From an uncultured Cyclobacteriaceae bacterium (GTDB lineage: Bacteria > Bacteroidota > Bacteroidia > Cytophagales > Cyclobacteriaceae), in NCBI GenBank assembly GCA_947492745.1, contig CANLOE010000034.1:1-57909 (forward strand): a stretch of DNA of 57,909 nucleotides, written 5' to 3'. The position numbers and the translations under genes were made by a program. Position 1 is the first letter of the stretch. Every line of letters begins with the position of its first letter. This document shows positions 1-9,500 of this stretch, one piece after another. Under the pieces are notes generated by a model, which ran no database searches, had not been told where the DNA came from, and saw only the letters and a list, made by a program, of their open reading frames with translations.

Positions 1-206
1 TCTTGTTTTCTTCATTCTTTCTGTAAGTTAACCCTATTGAGCTTTTCTTACTGTCCAGTCAAATGTATACACTCCAGGAATACTACCATAGTCTTTCATT
101 AAATCCACTAAATTTACGGAATACAAACTAAACATCTTCAGACTTAACTCCTTGGATAAAGCGTTATTTCACGCGACATAAAGCACTGAATCCCTTAAAT
201 TTCACT

Positions 207-866
207 ATGTCTCCTTTACTATTCGACCTGAGAGAAGATACTTTTGAACTACATGCTTCCAAAGCTATCTACTGGCCCAGCAAAAACAGTCTATTGCTGG
301 CAGACCTGCATTTGGGCAAGGCCAACCACTTCCGCAAGTCAGGCATCGCGGTACCTCAGAAAGCCAGTGATAGAAATACTGAAAGGATCATCGACCTTAT
401 CCATACTACTTCTCCAGAGCGCGTCCTTCTCCTTGGTGACCTCTTTCACAGCGAGTACAATCCCGAATGGGAGGTCTTCGGACAGATTGTTCAGCATTTC
501 CACACCGTTTCGTTTGAATTGATCATGGGAAACCACGATATCATGAGTTCTTATCAATATGAAAAACATGGGCTTCGGCTGCATCACAAACCCTTATCCA
601 TAGGTCCCTTCCTCCTATCCCATGAGCCTTTGGCTCCAGAAGAAATCCCAGAAGGCAAGTATAACCTTGCGGGTCACCTACATCCAGGAGTTCACATAAG
701 GGGCAAAGGTCGACAAGGAATGACACTGCCCTGTTTCTTTTTCGGAGAACAACAAGGGCTACTTCCTGCTTTCGGTACGTTTACCGGCCTTTATCGCCTA
801 AAAGTTCGACAAAAAGATCATGTATTCGTCGTGGCCGAAGACCAGGTCATTGCCGTGAATCAATAG
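207..866 (+). CDS. pdeM: PdeM-type metallophosphoesterase (ligase-associated DNA damage response endonuclease)
   Basis: This is a calcineurin-like metallophosphoesterase of 219 aa. The metal-binding motifs appear in the family order: DLHLG at residues 33-37, GDLFH at 77-81, GNHD at 108-111, SHEP at 138-141 and GHLHP at 156-160. The pattern and length fit the cytoplasmic PdeM family, which in other bacteria is encoded next to an ATP-dependent DNA ligase, an exonuclease and a helicase of a DNA-repair cluster. None of those partners lies downstream here; anything upstream is outside the window. The ATG start is preceded by an A/T-rich leader without a Shine-Dalgarno sequence, as usual in Bacteroidota. 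The family is assigned from motifs; the nuclease role is inferred from the family. Confidence 0.85.
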   Translation: MSPLLFDLREDTFELHASKAIYWPSKNSLLLADLHLGKANHFRKSGIAVPQKASDRNTERIIDLIHTTSPERVLLLGDLFHSEYNPEWEVFGQIVQHFHTVSFELIMGNHDIMSSYQYEKHGLRLHHKPLSIGPFLLSHEPLAPEEIPEGKYNLAGHLHPGVHIRGKGRQGMTLPCFFFGEQQGLLPAFGTFTGLYRLKVRQKDHVFVVAEDQVIAVNQ

Positions 867-1101
867 AGTTCGCACTAGGGATAAACAAATGGGGAATTGC
901 TATTGGCTTTCTTGTACCGGGACAAATACCTACATCATCGACTTTCCATGAACCCCTTACCGAAGGGGAATTCTTCAAAGCACTTCTGCTAGCTATAGGC
1001 TATCGTAGAATATCTATTTTTTTCTAAAATCAGTAATTTCCGCCCTGAAACAGCTTTTACCAACCATAATGACCACCTTATGAAAGGTCTCGATAGGCTA
1101 A
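867..1101. other. Intergenic stretch without a gene
   Basis: I see no credible gene between the PdeM stop and repeat A1. A short hairpin with CCCCTT and AAGGGG arms at about 953-968 has no T-run and is not called a terminator. Confidence 0.5.
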
Positions 1102-1260
1102 TACAAACTTAGCTTTCAAATATCGCATATCTTCTTGTTCATTTTACTTCACTCTGCGTTGACAATCCTCGGGATAGCGCTGCTATCCCTGCGGTTCTCG
1201 CCTTGATTGAAACAAAATGACCAGCGGAATCTTATACGACATTTGAAACCCAAATTTGTA
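1102..1260 (-). mobile_element. MITE-like element, family A, copy 1
   Basis: This is a 159-bp non-coding element with imperfect terminal inverted repeats (outer TACAAA and TTTGTA) and a central hairpin of GGGATAGC and GCTATCCC arms. It is flanked by a direct TAA at 1099-1101 and 1261-1263, read as a 3-bp target-site duplication. It ends about 70 bp before the ECF sigma start, so it may contribute to that gene's upstream region. Other copies lie at 13929, 19665, 39957, 42341 and 57836. Confidence 0.85.
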
Positions 1261-1332
1261 TAACTTCATTTTTTTCATAAAAAAAACAATAGCTTGTAAC
1301 ATTTACTTTGCGCGGTCGTCTTCCTTTTGATT

Positions 1333-1848
1333 ATGAGCTTGGAAACCTTTAAAACACATGTACTCCCCGTTAAGCACAAGCTATACCGCTTTGCACTTCG
1401 CCTACTGGGCAGTGAAGATGAAGCAAAGGATGTAGTGCAGGAAGTGATGATAAAAATGTGGGACAAACGGCAGGATATCGGCCAATTGAAAAATACGGAA
1501 GCTTGGTGCATGCGCATTACAAAAAATATGTCCGTCGACAGGCTACGCTCCAAGAGGGTACAGGTCACTGAAAATATCGATAATCATTATGAACTCAAGC
1601 AAGCGGAAAGGGGAAATCCCTATCAGTCCACTGAAGCCAATGACACCATGAAAAGCATCAGTAAATTCATCGCATCACTGCCGGCAAAGCAGCAGCAGGT
1701 CATGCAGCTCAGGGACATCGAAGGTTATAGTTATAAAGAAATCGGAGATATCCTTGAAATCGACATCAACCAAGTCAAAGTCAATCTGTTTCGCGCCCGA
1801 AAGGCCGTGAAAGAAAATCTTTTAAACATCAATGCCTATGGACTCTAA
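1333..1848 (+). CDS. ECF-type RNA polymerase sigma factor
   Basis: This 171-aa protein has a region 2 near residues 10-40 (core around RLLGSEDEAKDVVQEV) and a region 4 helix-turn-helix near 110-155 (LPAKQQQVMQLRDIEG, then YSYKEIGDILEI). That is a complete ECF sigma factor. I place the start at the ATG at 1333; an in-frame TTG at 1327 would add two residues. Its last 17 bases overlap the start of the next gene, so the two are translationally coupled. A sigma factor, probable membrane anti-sigma factor and secreted DUF4252 proteins form a recurrent Bacteroidota arrangement, and the DUF4252 genes are the likely regulon. The inducing signal cannot be read from the sequence. Confidence 0.9.
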   Translation: MSLETFKTHVLPVKHKLYRFALRLLGSEDEAKDVVQEVMIKMWDKRQDIGQLKNTEAWCMRITKNMSVDRLRSKRVQVTENIDNHYELKQAERGNPYQSTEANDTMKSISKFIASLPAKQQQVMQLRDIEGYSYKEIGDILEIDINQVKVNLFRARKAVKENLLNINAYGL

Positions 1849-2395
1849 GCAACATCGCCAAGAAGGCAACTCGAAATACGACATCGAAAAGATCAATTTA
1901 CTTCTGGACAAGTACTGGGCCTGTCTCAGCTCCGTAGAGGAAGAGGAAATACTTCGCAACTACTTTCAGCAAGAAGACATCCCGGATACCCTGAAAGATA
2001 CTGCGGCGCTTTTTCGCTTCTATGCAGCACAAAGTGAGCAAGCGTTGAACTCGGAGGAGTTTGACAATCGGATGCTGCATCAACTGGGAACGGCAGAAGA
2101 AGGGATTCTCCAAAAGCCACGGCAAAAGGTGCTCTCCCTGTTTCGGTATTATGGAAGAGCCGCAGTGCTTATCGTAGGGGTATTGGTATCTGCCTATTTC
2201 GTGAAAAACGAATATGAAAGAAGTCGCATACAGACCGCATTGGTAGAAGATACCTTCGAAGACCCTCAGAAGGCCTTTGAGGAAACCAAAAAAGCACTGA
2301 TGCTCATCTCCAGCAAGTTCAACAAAGGAAAAGCAGAAGTGGAAAAGATGGCGGTGTTCCATACCGTCGAAAAGAAAGTCAAAAACATCAAGTAA
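1832..2395 (+). CDS. Probable membrane anti-sigma factor
   Basis: This 187-aa protein has a charged cytoplasmic N-terminal half, one predicted membrane helix at about residues 111-126 (core AAVLIVGVLVSAYFV) and a charged C-terminal tail of about 60 residues. Such topology, directly after and overlapping an ECF sigma gene, is typical of an anti-sigma factor that holds the sigma at the membrane. I see no HCC zinc anti-sigma motif, so the assignment rests on topology and position. The start could also be the ATG two codons downstream. The DUF4252 gene begins 26 bases after the stop, suggesting one transcript. Confidence 0.65.
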   Translation: MPMDSKQHRQEGNSKYDIEKINLLLDKYWACLSSVEEEEILRNYFQQEDIPDTLKDTAALFRFYAAQSEQALNSEEFDNRMLHQLGTAEEGILQKPRQKVLSLFRYYGRAAVLIVGVLVSAYFVKNEYERSRIQTALVEDTFEDPQKAFEETKKALMLISSKFNKGKAEVEKMAVFHTVEKKVKNIK

Positions 2396-2421
2396 TCAAA
2401 ACATAGTAAAATTATATCATT

Positions 2422-2964
2422 ATGAAAAAGATCTTATGCCTCGCTTTAATGGCATTCTGTTCTTCGGGGCTTTTCGCTCAAGAGGATGCCATTTCAAAGT
2501 TTTTCGAAAAGTACAATGACCGAGAAGACTTCACCCATGTATCCGTGACCAGCCGTATGTTCGGCCTTTTCACCAATATGGAAGTGGAAGATCAAGAAGA
2601 TCAAGAGGTTCTCGATGCCATCAGTAAGTTAAAGGGACTGAAAATACTGGCCAAAGAGGATACCAAAAAAGGCAAGTCACTCTATAAGGAGGCACTTTCC
2701 CTTATTCCCTCCAAGGAGTTCGATGAACTCATGTCGGTGCGCGATGAAGATAACGATATCAAGTTTCTCATCAAGGAGAAGGATGGCAAAATCAATGAAC
2801 TACTGATGATCATGGGAGGGGAAGATGATTTTTTTGCCATGAGTCTTTACGGGGAGATCGACTTGAAGCAGGTTTCCAAAATTTCCAGTAAAATGAATAT
2901 CGATGGTCTCGAAGAGCTGGATAAATTAAAAGATAGTAAAAAAGAAAAAAAGAAAAATCCCTGA
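2422..2964 (+). CDS. Secreted DUF4252 protein 1
   Basis: This 180-aa protein starts with a signal peptide ending near ALMAFCSSGLFAQE, so it is exported. The body (motifs FFEKYNDREDFTHVSV, LKGLKILAKED, FDELMSVRDED, NELLMIMGGED) matches DUF4252, a family found almost only in Bacteroidota and of unknown biochemical function. The C-terminus is very lysine rich. It is the first of three paralogues in a row behind the sigma and anti-sigma pair, so it is probably a target of that sigma factor. What it does in the envelope is not known. Confidence 0.8.
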   Translation: MKKILCLALMAFCSSGLFAQEDAISKFFEKYNDREDFTHVSVTSRMFGLFTNMEVEDQEDQEVLDAISKLKGLKILAKEDTKKGKSLYKEALSLIPSKEFDELMSVRDEDNDIKFLIKEKDGKINELLMIMGGEDDFFAMSLYGEIDLKQVSKISSKMNIDGLEELDKLKDSKKEKKKNP

Positions 2965-3089
2965 ACAGTCTCTAAGAAACCGGAAACCCTACCCAAAGGG
3001 CGAACTCAATCCAATCAATCCCGGATTATCGACCAAAGTGCAAGACGCAAAGAACAAAACTCATATAACAACAAACTCAAAATAAAACG

Positions 3090-3611
3090 ATGACTATGAA
3101 ACGTACAACACTCCTACTTATCGCCACAGTATTGTCCACAGGATTATGGGCACAAAGTAAAACCCTCAAGAGTTTTCATGAAAAATACCACGACGACCGA
3201 GATGCCACTAATATCACTATAGACGGCACACTTCTGAACTTAGTAGGTGCTTTGGCGGCCTATGCCGAAGATGATGAAGAGGCACAAGCTTTTGCCAATA
3301 TAGCCAAGAACATCAAATCAATGAACATTCTCTCCGTACCTATGTATGGCACAGGGCTATCGGGAAAAGAAGTATCCAGTCTCAGAAAAAACCTCAAAAA
3401 AGAATCCTATGAAGAGTTGATGACGATGCGCGACGGTGATCAAAAAATCAACTTTCTGGCTGATGCAGACGAAAAGCAAATGCGTAACATGGTGGTGCTG
3501 GTCGAGGATAAAGATGAGTTGGTCGTAATGAATATCAACGGACTACTGAACATGAAAGACCTTTCCAAACTCGTCAGTAATCGAAAACACTGGAGCAATA
3601 CGGATCACTGA
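3090..3611 (+). CDS. Secreted DUF4252 protein 2
   Basis: This 173-aa protein has a signal peptide ending at GLWAQS and a DUF4252 body (FHEKYHDDRDATNITI, SMNILSVPMYG, YEELMTMRDGDQKINF, NMVVLVEDKDELVVMN). It is a diverged paralogue of its neighbours. A second ATG two codons downstream (3096) is an equally good start. The 125 bp before it contain no clear terminator, so it may share a transcript with the upstream gene. Confidence 0.8.
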   Translation: MTMKRTTLLLIATVLSTGLWAQSKTLKSFHEKYHDDRDATNITIDGTLLNLVGALAAYAEDDEEAQAFANIAKNIKSMNILSVPMYGTGLSGKEVSSLRKNLKKESYEELMTMRDGDQKINFLADADEKQMRNMVVLVEDKDELVVMNINGLLNMKDLSKLVSNRKHWSNTDH

Positions 3612-3626
3612 TACACTTTCCAATAA

Positions 3627-3662
3627 TCACCTTCCCCTAATGTATGTGCTCAGGGAAGGTGA
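3627..3662 (+). terminator. Hairpin between DUF4252 genes 2 and 3
   Basis: Perfect 10-bp arms (TCACCTTCCC and GGGAAGGTGA) flank a 16-base loop, starting 16 bases after the stop of the second DUF4252 gene. No T-run follows, so it may be an mRNA-stabilising or attenuating structure rather than a classical intrinsic terminator. Confidence 0.5.
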
Positions 3663-3770
3663 CAGCTTATGGAAAAGTTACCTTATGCTTTACTTGCCAT
3701 AAAATCCCCCTCTCCGCGACAAAGGAAAAGTATAAATTTTCCACCGTATTTACATAACTCCTTTATTATT

Positions 3771-4250
3771 ATGCTACAAAAATCTATATTGGCACTTGTG
3801 CTACTTTTTGCCTCGGTTTTCGATCTTAAAGCTCAGAGTAAAACGACTACAGCATTCCATGAAGAACATGAGAGCGCATTTACCCTATTTTTCTATAAGA
3901 ACACCTTGCAGATGCTGAACGTAGAGGGTAATGAGACGTTCAATGAGTTGATCGAAGGTATTGATAAAATGAAACTGCTAAGGATAGATAAGTCCGATAG
4001 TCAATTTTCAAAAGGTGATTATAAAAGTCTGGTCTCCGACTACCAAAAAGAGTCTTTTGAAAACTTGATGAACATGCAACAAGAAGGAATGCATTTTGAT
4101 GCTTATATCAAAGAAAAAGACAAGGTCACCGAGGGTCTGATCATACTGGTAGAGGATAAGAGCAGTCTCTCCATATTGGACATTAAAGGTGCCGTCCCCT
4201 TACAGCGAATCATGGAACTATTTCAAATGATCAGTAAAGTACAGCAGTAA
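3771..4250 (+). CDS. Secreted DUF4252-like protein 3
   Basis: I start this gene at the ATG at 3771, which gives 159 aa with a signal peptide ending at FDLKAQSK. The longer in-frame reading from 3669 would add 34 non-hydrophobic residues before the signal peptide and is unlikely. The mature part (FHEEHESAFTLFFYKN, MKLLRIDKSDSQFS, FENLMNMQQEGMHFD, GLIILVEDKSSLSILD) follows the DUF4252 pattern but is the most diverged of the three. It probably belongs to the same sigma-controlled cassette. Confidence 0.75.
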   Translation: MLQKSILALVLLFASVFDLKAQSKTTTAFHEEHESAFTLFFYKNTLQMLNVEGNETFNELIEGIDKMKLLRIDKSDSQFSKGDYKSLVSDYQKESFENLMNMQQEGMHFDAYIKEKDKVTEGLIILVEDKSSLSILDIKGAVPLQRIMELFQMISKVQQ

Positions 4251-4315
4251 TAACTGATGGCTTGTTTGCAGAAATCATAACTGTTATTCTTATTTCACCC
4301 CTTAATCCACAGCCT

Positions 4316-5215
4316 TTGGAAACAGTATTGTCCATTAATAACCTGACGAAACACTACGGTATGGTCAGGGCCCTTGAGAACCTTGACCTATCCATCGGTA
4401 AGGGGCAGGTGTTCGGTATTTTAGGCCCGAACGGAAGTGGTAAAACTACCACCCTTGGCATTGTACTCGGTGTCATCAATAAGACAGAAGGAAGCTACCA
4501 ATGGTTCGGTCAGACAGGCAGCAAAGCACAACGGAAAAAAATAGGTGCCATATTGGAAGCCCCCTTGTTCTACCCTTATCTTTCGGCACTGAAAAACCTG
4601 GAAATCGTCGCCCTTATCAAAGAGATAGCCCGTCCCGATATGGAAGGTATATTGAAAAGAGTCGGCCTCTATGAGCGCAGGAAAGATGCCTTCCGTACGT
4701 ATTCCCTCGGTATGAAGCAACGTCTCTCCATCGCCTCAGCCCTACTCTGCGACCCTGAAGTGATGATATTGGATGAGCCTACGAATGGTCTGGACCCTCA
4801 GGGTATTGCCGAGATACGGGAGCTGATCACACAGATAGCTGCCGAAGGTAAGACCATCATACTGGCCAGTCATTTGCTGGATGAAGTACAGAAAGTCTGT
4901 AGCCACTTCGCTGTACTCAAAAAAGGTCGATTGTTACATACAGGGCCGGTAGCAGAGGTCACCAAAGGTATCATCGCTGTAGAGGTGAGTGCAGCATCTC
5001 CCCACCTCAAGACAGTGCTCGAGCAACATCCGGAAGTATTGTCCATCGCAACCGCCGAGGATAGATTCTCCGTAAAAATGAGTGATAAACTGAATGCAGC
5101 GGAGCTGAACCGGTACCTTTTTGATCAAGGTATTATAGCTTCACACTTGGTCAGTCAAAAGCAAAGCTTGGAAAAACAATTTTTGGACTTATTGAAAAAC
5201 TCGGGCAATGTATAG
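4316..5215 (+). CDS. ABC transporter ATP-binding protein
   Basis: This is an ABC-2 type transporter ATPase. It shows Walker A (GPNGSGKTT, residues 37-45), signature YSLGMKQRLS, Walker B VMILDEPTNGLDP and the switch histidine in ILASHLLDEV, then a C-terminal domain of about 80 residues as in the CcmA/DrrA subfamily. No ATG is available near the expected N-terminus; I choose the TTG at 4316, which starts the protein as METVLSINN. A TTG at 4262 would add 18 residues with no homology-like content. The stop overlaps the permease start by 8 bases, so the two make one transporter. The substrate cannot be told. Confidence 0.88.
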   Translation: METVLSINNLTKHYGMVRALENLDLSIGKGQVFGILGPNGSGKTTTLGIVLGVINKTEGSYQWFGQTGSKAQRKKIGAILEAPLFYPYLSALKNLEIVALIKEIARPDMEGILKRVGLYERRKDAFRTYSLGMKQRLSIASALLCDPEVMILDEPTNGLDPQGIAEIRELITQIAAEGKTIILASHLLDEVQKVCSHFAVLKKGRLLHTGPVAEVTKGIIAVEVSAASPHLKTVLEQHPEVLSIATAEDRFSVKMSDKLNAAELNRYLFDQGIIASHLVSQKQSLEKQFLDLLKNSGNV

Positions 5216-6014
5216 ACTTCTACAGATCGAACTCAAAAAACTGGCTCCTTACCGCCCATTCAGAGTATTGATGGGGCTGTATTTCTTCATTTTGGTATTT
5301 GTACCGGTCGGTGTGCTGGAGTTGCTCAAATGGCTAAAGCGGAATATCGCCTCTGCCAATTTCGGGAACATCGACCCTTTGCTGCTTCCTGTTTTCCACT
5401 TTCCCGATGTATGGCAGAACTTGGCCTACGTAAGCCTATTATCCAAGATCATATTGGGCATCGTCATGGTCATCTCGGTCACCAATGACTACAGCTTTAA
5501 GACTGTTCGGCAGAATATTATCGACGGTTTGGACCGTAGGGATTTTTTGACCTCCAAGTTATCCTTGGCAGCAATGCTCACCTTTCTTTCCGGGGCCGTT
5601 GTCCTTGTGGTCAGTTTGATATCAGCACTACTGTACTCTGGCGAGTATAGCTTCGGAGACATTTTTGTCAATATGGAATTTGTACTTGGTTATTGCTTAG
5701 AACTGTTTGCTTACTTGTTAATCGCCATTTTAATGTCCTTTCTCGTTAAAAAGTCAGGCTTTACCATTGCCCTATTATTGGTCATCAGCCCTCTGGAATA
5801 CCTATTGACGGCCCTACTTCCCGATAGCTGGAACGCCCTGGACGCCTATTTCCCCCAACATGCCATCGGAAATGTGGTCACCTCGCCATTTGCAAAGTAT
5901 ATGTTCCAGGAAATACAGGACTATATCGACCCTCAGTGGGCTATCATCACCATAGGCTATGGTATACTGTTCATATTCTTAATGCACCTGAGCTTGAAAA
6001 AGAAAGATCTCTAA
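5208..6014 (+). CDS. ABC-2 type transporter permease
   Basis: This 268-aa protein has about six hydrophobic segments, the first at residues 20-40 (VLMGLYFFILVFVPVGVLEL) and the last near 245-262. It is the membrane partner of the ATPase it overlaps by 8 bases (ATGTATAG shared). The layout fits ABC-2 permeases of Bacteroidota used for drug or envelope-component export, or in gliding-associated transporters. It is not recognisably GldF, and no GldG-like gene follows. Confidence 0.85.
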   Translation: MYRLLQIELKKLAPYRPFRVLMGLYFFILVFVPVGVLELLKWLKRNIASANFGNIDPLLLPVFHFPDVWQNLAYVSLLSKIILGIVMVISVTNDYSFKTVRQNIIDGLDRRDFLTSKLSLAAMLTFLSGAVVLVVSLISALLYSGEYSFGDIFVNMEFVLGYCLELFAYLLIAILMSFLVKKSGFTIALLLVISPLEYLLTALLPDSWNALDAYFPQHAIGNVVTSPFAKYMFQEIQDYIDPQWAIITIGYGILFIFLMHLSLKKKDL

Positions 6015-6167
6015 AGCCAAATCAAACAAATGCTGTAATGTCCGGAAAGAAATCATAGGGAATGACAGAATGAAACAGAGTACCGTTTCCCTACAGGCTC
6101 AATTACTTTTACCAACGATGATTATTTGTAAAAAATACCCGAGGTCAATGGCGGAAAAGAGTTTTCC

Positions 6168-6187
6168 CATTGAACCCAAATTTGTAT
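6168..6187 (-). repeat. Remnant end of a family A element
   Basis: GAACCCAAATTTGTA followed by TAA reproduces the outer end and flank of family A as seen at 1246-1263. The rest of the element is not recognisable, so this is a decayed or chance fragment. Confidence 0.4.
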
Positions 6188-6333
6188 AACAGGGTTCATA
6201 ATTTATTGGTATACAGTTGAGTCCTTATTTTCACCCTTATATCCGATATATCTGCAACTGACCAGAATCAACTTCCATACTTCCTCAGTCTTCCCTTACT
6301 TTGAAGGCATAAAGCCAACTGTTAGACACAAAA

Positions 6334-6374
6334 ATCTCCAAAAGAAGGAAAAGCCTGAATTGGAGATTTTTTTT
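6334..6374 (+). terminator. Intrinsic terminator
   Basis: Arms ATCTCCAA and TTGGAGAT enclose an 18-base loop, followed by a run of T. It lies 320 bases after the permease stop, so it either ends a long 3' UTR of the transporter operon or terminates a short RNA begun nearby. A weak TTACTTTG element at about 6292-6299 could be a promoter for such an RNA. The rest of 6015-6593 shows no gene. Confidence 0.7.
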
Positions 6375-6593
6375 TCTTCTCTTATGGAATTCCCCTCCTC
6401 TCTGCATCCTATCTTTAAACCTTGGAAAATTCAGTTACAAAAATAATTATTCCTTTCTGAATAGCCATTTTCGGTATGACCACAATGAAATAATATTGGG
6501 CATACTATTTGAAAAAGTGAATTGAATCTACGCTGAATTCATTAATTTGGACCAAGGGATTTAAAACTGACCCTTTTGGATAAATCGAAAACC

Positions 6594-9500
6594 ATGCTGA
6601 ACCCTAAGAAACTTCAACTTCTCTTTTGCCTATTATTGATATGTTTCCTGACCTATTGTCAATCTTCAAAATCACCGACCACTAAAATGTCAGACTTCGA
6701 CTATGAACATGCCTGGACAAAAGTGGATAGTTGCGATAGAGAAGGCCTGCCCGCTTCTGCACTGACCATTGTCAATGATATCTACAAGAATGCCGACCAA
6801 GAGGCCAATGCACAGCAACTGGTCAAAGCCTTACTGCATCAGCTCAAATTTACAGAGAACAAAGAAGAGGATGCCTATTCAAAAATCATCGAAAGGGTAA
6901 AATCGGAAATCAGCACGACCAAGTTTCCGACCAAACCCCTATTGCACTCCATGTTGGCACAGCTCTACTGGCAATACTATGAACAGAACCGCTGGCGTTT
7001 CCGCAATCGAAGCACGCTAACAGGTCGTGATGACCAAGACTTGAAAACATGGAGTACCAGTGATATCGTAAAGGAAAGCGTACGGCACTATCTACTATCA
7101 CTAGAGCATAGCGATGGGTCCAAAGAGACTCCCATTCGTATTTTCGAAGAAATCACCAAAGGAGGCAATGATCAGGGCAAAGCACTCCGCCCCACTCTCT
7201 TCGATTTCCTGGCACATCGCGCCGCTGATTTTTTCATGTCCGATGAACCCGACATCACCCGCCCCGCGCTACAGTTCACTCTCGATGATGCCCAGTACCT
7301 CGGTACTGCGGAGAGTTTTGCGAAAATGAACATCAATAGCCAAGACACACTGTCCTTCAAATACCATGCATTACGTATTCTTCAAGAACTGACCCGGTTT
7401 CACCTAGAGGACAAAGACCCTAAGGCTATGGCCTGGGTCGATATGAAACGCCTCGACTTTGTCAGGGACAACCTAACACTCTCGAATAAGGACGTTCTCT
7501 ATCTACAAGCACTTGAAACCTTAGAACACCGAGTGTTGAAAGATCCTGTTTCTACCTATACGAGCCATCGCATCGCAGAACACTTGATGATATCGGCTGA
7601 ACAGTACGAACCACTAGGAGACAGCACGCATCAATGGGACCTGAAAAAAGCCTATGAACGATGTCAAAAGGCTTTGACAAGATATCCCGAATCCGCCGGA
7701 GCAGCAGCTTGTAAAGAGGTGATGAAGCGCATTGAAGAAAAATCGATGGAAGCAATCACAGAAGCCATCAACCTCCCTGAAGAGCCTATACGTATCAAAT
7801 TAGGTTACAAAAATGTAGACAAAGTATACTGGAAGATCATCCCTACCACCTACGAACAGATTCAAAACCAGCAGCGTCTATCCCGCAATGACAGTTATCC
7901 CAATAAACGACTACTGGAATTCTACCTGTCCCAAAGTGCTACTCAATCAGGAGAACTGGAACTCCCCGTTCTAGGTGATTTTCAGGAACACAGTATAGAG
8001 TTCAAGATCAATGCCCTGAAAAAGGGATATCATATGATACTCTTGAGTCATGACCCCGAATACCGAACAGAGAAAAACGGCATGGCCTATACGTTTACAA
8101 ATGTGTCCTCAATTAGCTATATCCATAGAAATACACAGGAAGGACATACCTCTTTTTACATTCTGGACCGTGAGAGCGGTCAATCGTTACCGGGAACAAA
8201 AGCAGAGGTGCGGTTCAGTAACTACGATTACCAAAGCAGGGATTATGTCCAAGAGAAAGGAGGAACATTCACAGCAGATAAGAACGGCTATCTGAAAGTA
8301 CCCTATCAGAATAAAGATCGGCGAAGAAACAGTTTCTTCGTGAAGTTCAGCTTAGGCGATGATGTACTCTATAGCATCAATCCTGGAGAAAGCAATTACG
8401 GTAACTTCCGTCAATACAAAGAAAGAGAACGGGAAGAACGAAGGAAAACACTTTTTTTCCTGGATCGCGCCATCTACCGCCCAGGGCAAACCATCTATTT
8501 CAAAGGACTTGTCATGGATACTGACGGTATTAGCCCATCAATACGGCCCAATTACAGGACAACGATCACCCTACGCGATGTAAACGGACAAGAGGTCAGC
8601 AAGCAAACCTTTACTACAAATGACTATGGTAGTTTCCAGGGTAGTTTTACCGCTCCCAGTTCGGGACTTATGGGAAACATGCGATTGATGACCTCTGATA
8701 ATAGTGGCATGGCCGATTTCAGTGTAGAGGAATACAAACGCCCTCAGTTCGAAGTGAATTTTCCCCCTATTGAAAAAGCATATAAGCTCAATGAGACACT
8801 TCAGGTAACAGGTCAAGCACAGGCGTACTCTGGAGCGAATATCGATGGCGCACAGGTCAGTTATCGTGTAATCCGTCGCGCCAGATTTCCTTATTGGTGC
8901 TGGGTGAACTTTGGGTACTATCCGGACTCTCCCGAGGTAGAAATCACTAATGGTACGGTCACTACGGATAAAGAGGGGAAGTTCGAAGTCGAATTTATAG
9001 CGCTAGCAGATCCTTTGGTACCTGAAAAGACCGACCCTACATTTATCTATACCGTTTATGCCGATGTTACGGATATCAATGGAGAAACACATAGTGAGCA
9101 AACAGATATCACTATCGGCTATACCGCCCTGAAGTTGGGAACAGATATCGGAAATCTCGATAAAAGCGATGCCGATTTGGGCAAGAAGGAATTTCAGTTG
9201 CAGACCACTAATTTAGGAGGTGGTTTTGAAGCGGCTCAGGGTACAGTAAGTATCTACCCCCTCAATTCACCGAAGAAAGCTTTCCGGGAAAGGCTATGGG
9301 AGCGGCCCGATCTATTTGTCATGAGCAAAGAGGAATTCTATACTGCCTTTCCTAACGATGCCTATGCTGATGAGGCCAATCCCGAGACTTGGAAACGCAA
9401 GGAAGCAATACTTACCGCACGTTTTGATACGGGCATCAAAAAGACCTTTCAAATAGAGGATATAGCCTCTTGGCCAACAGGCCACTATGTACTGGAAATA

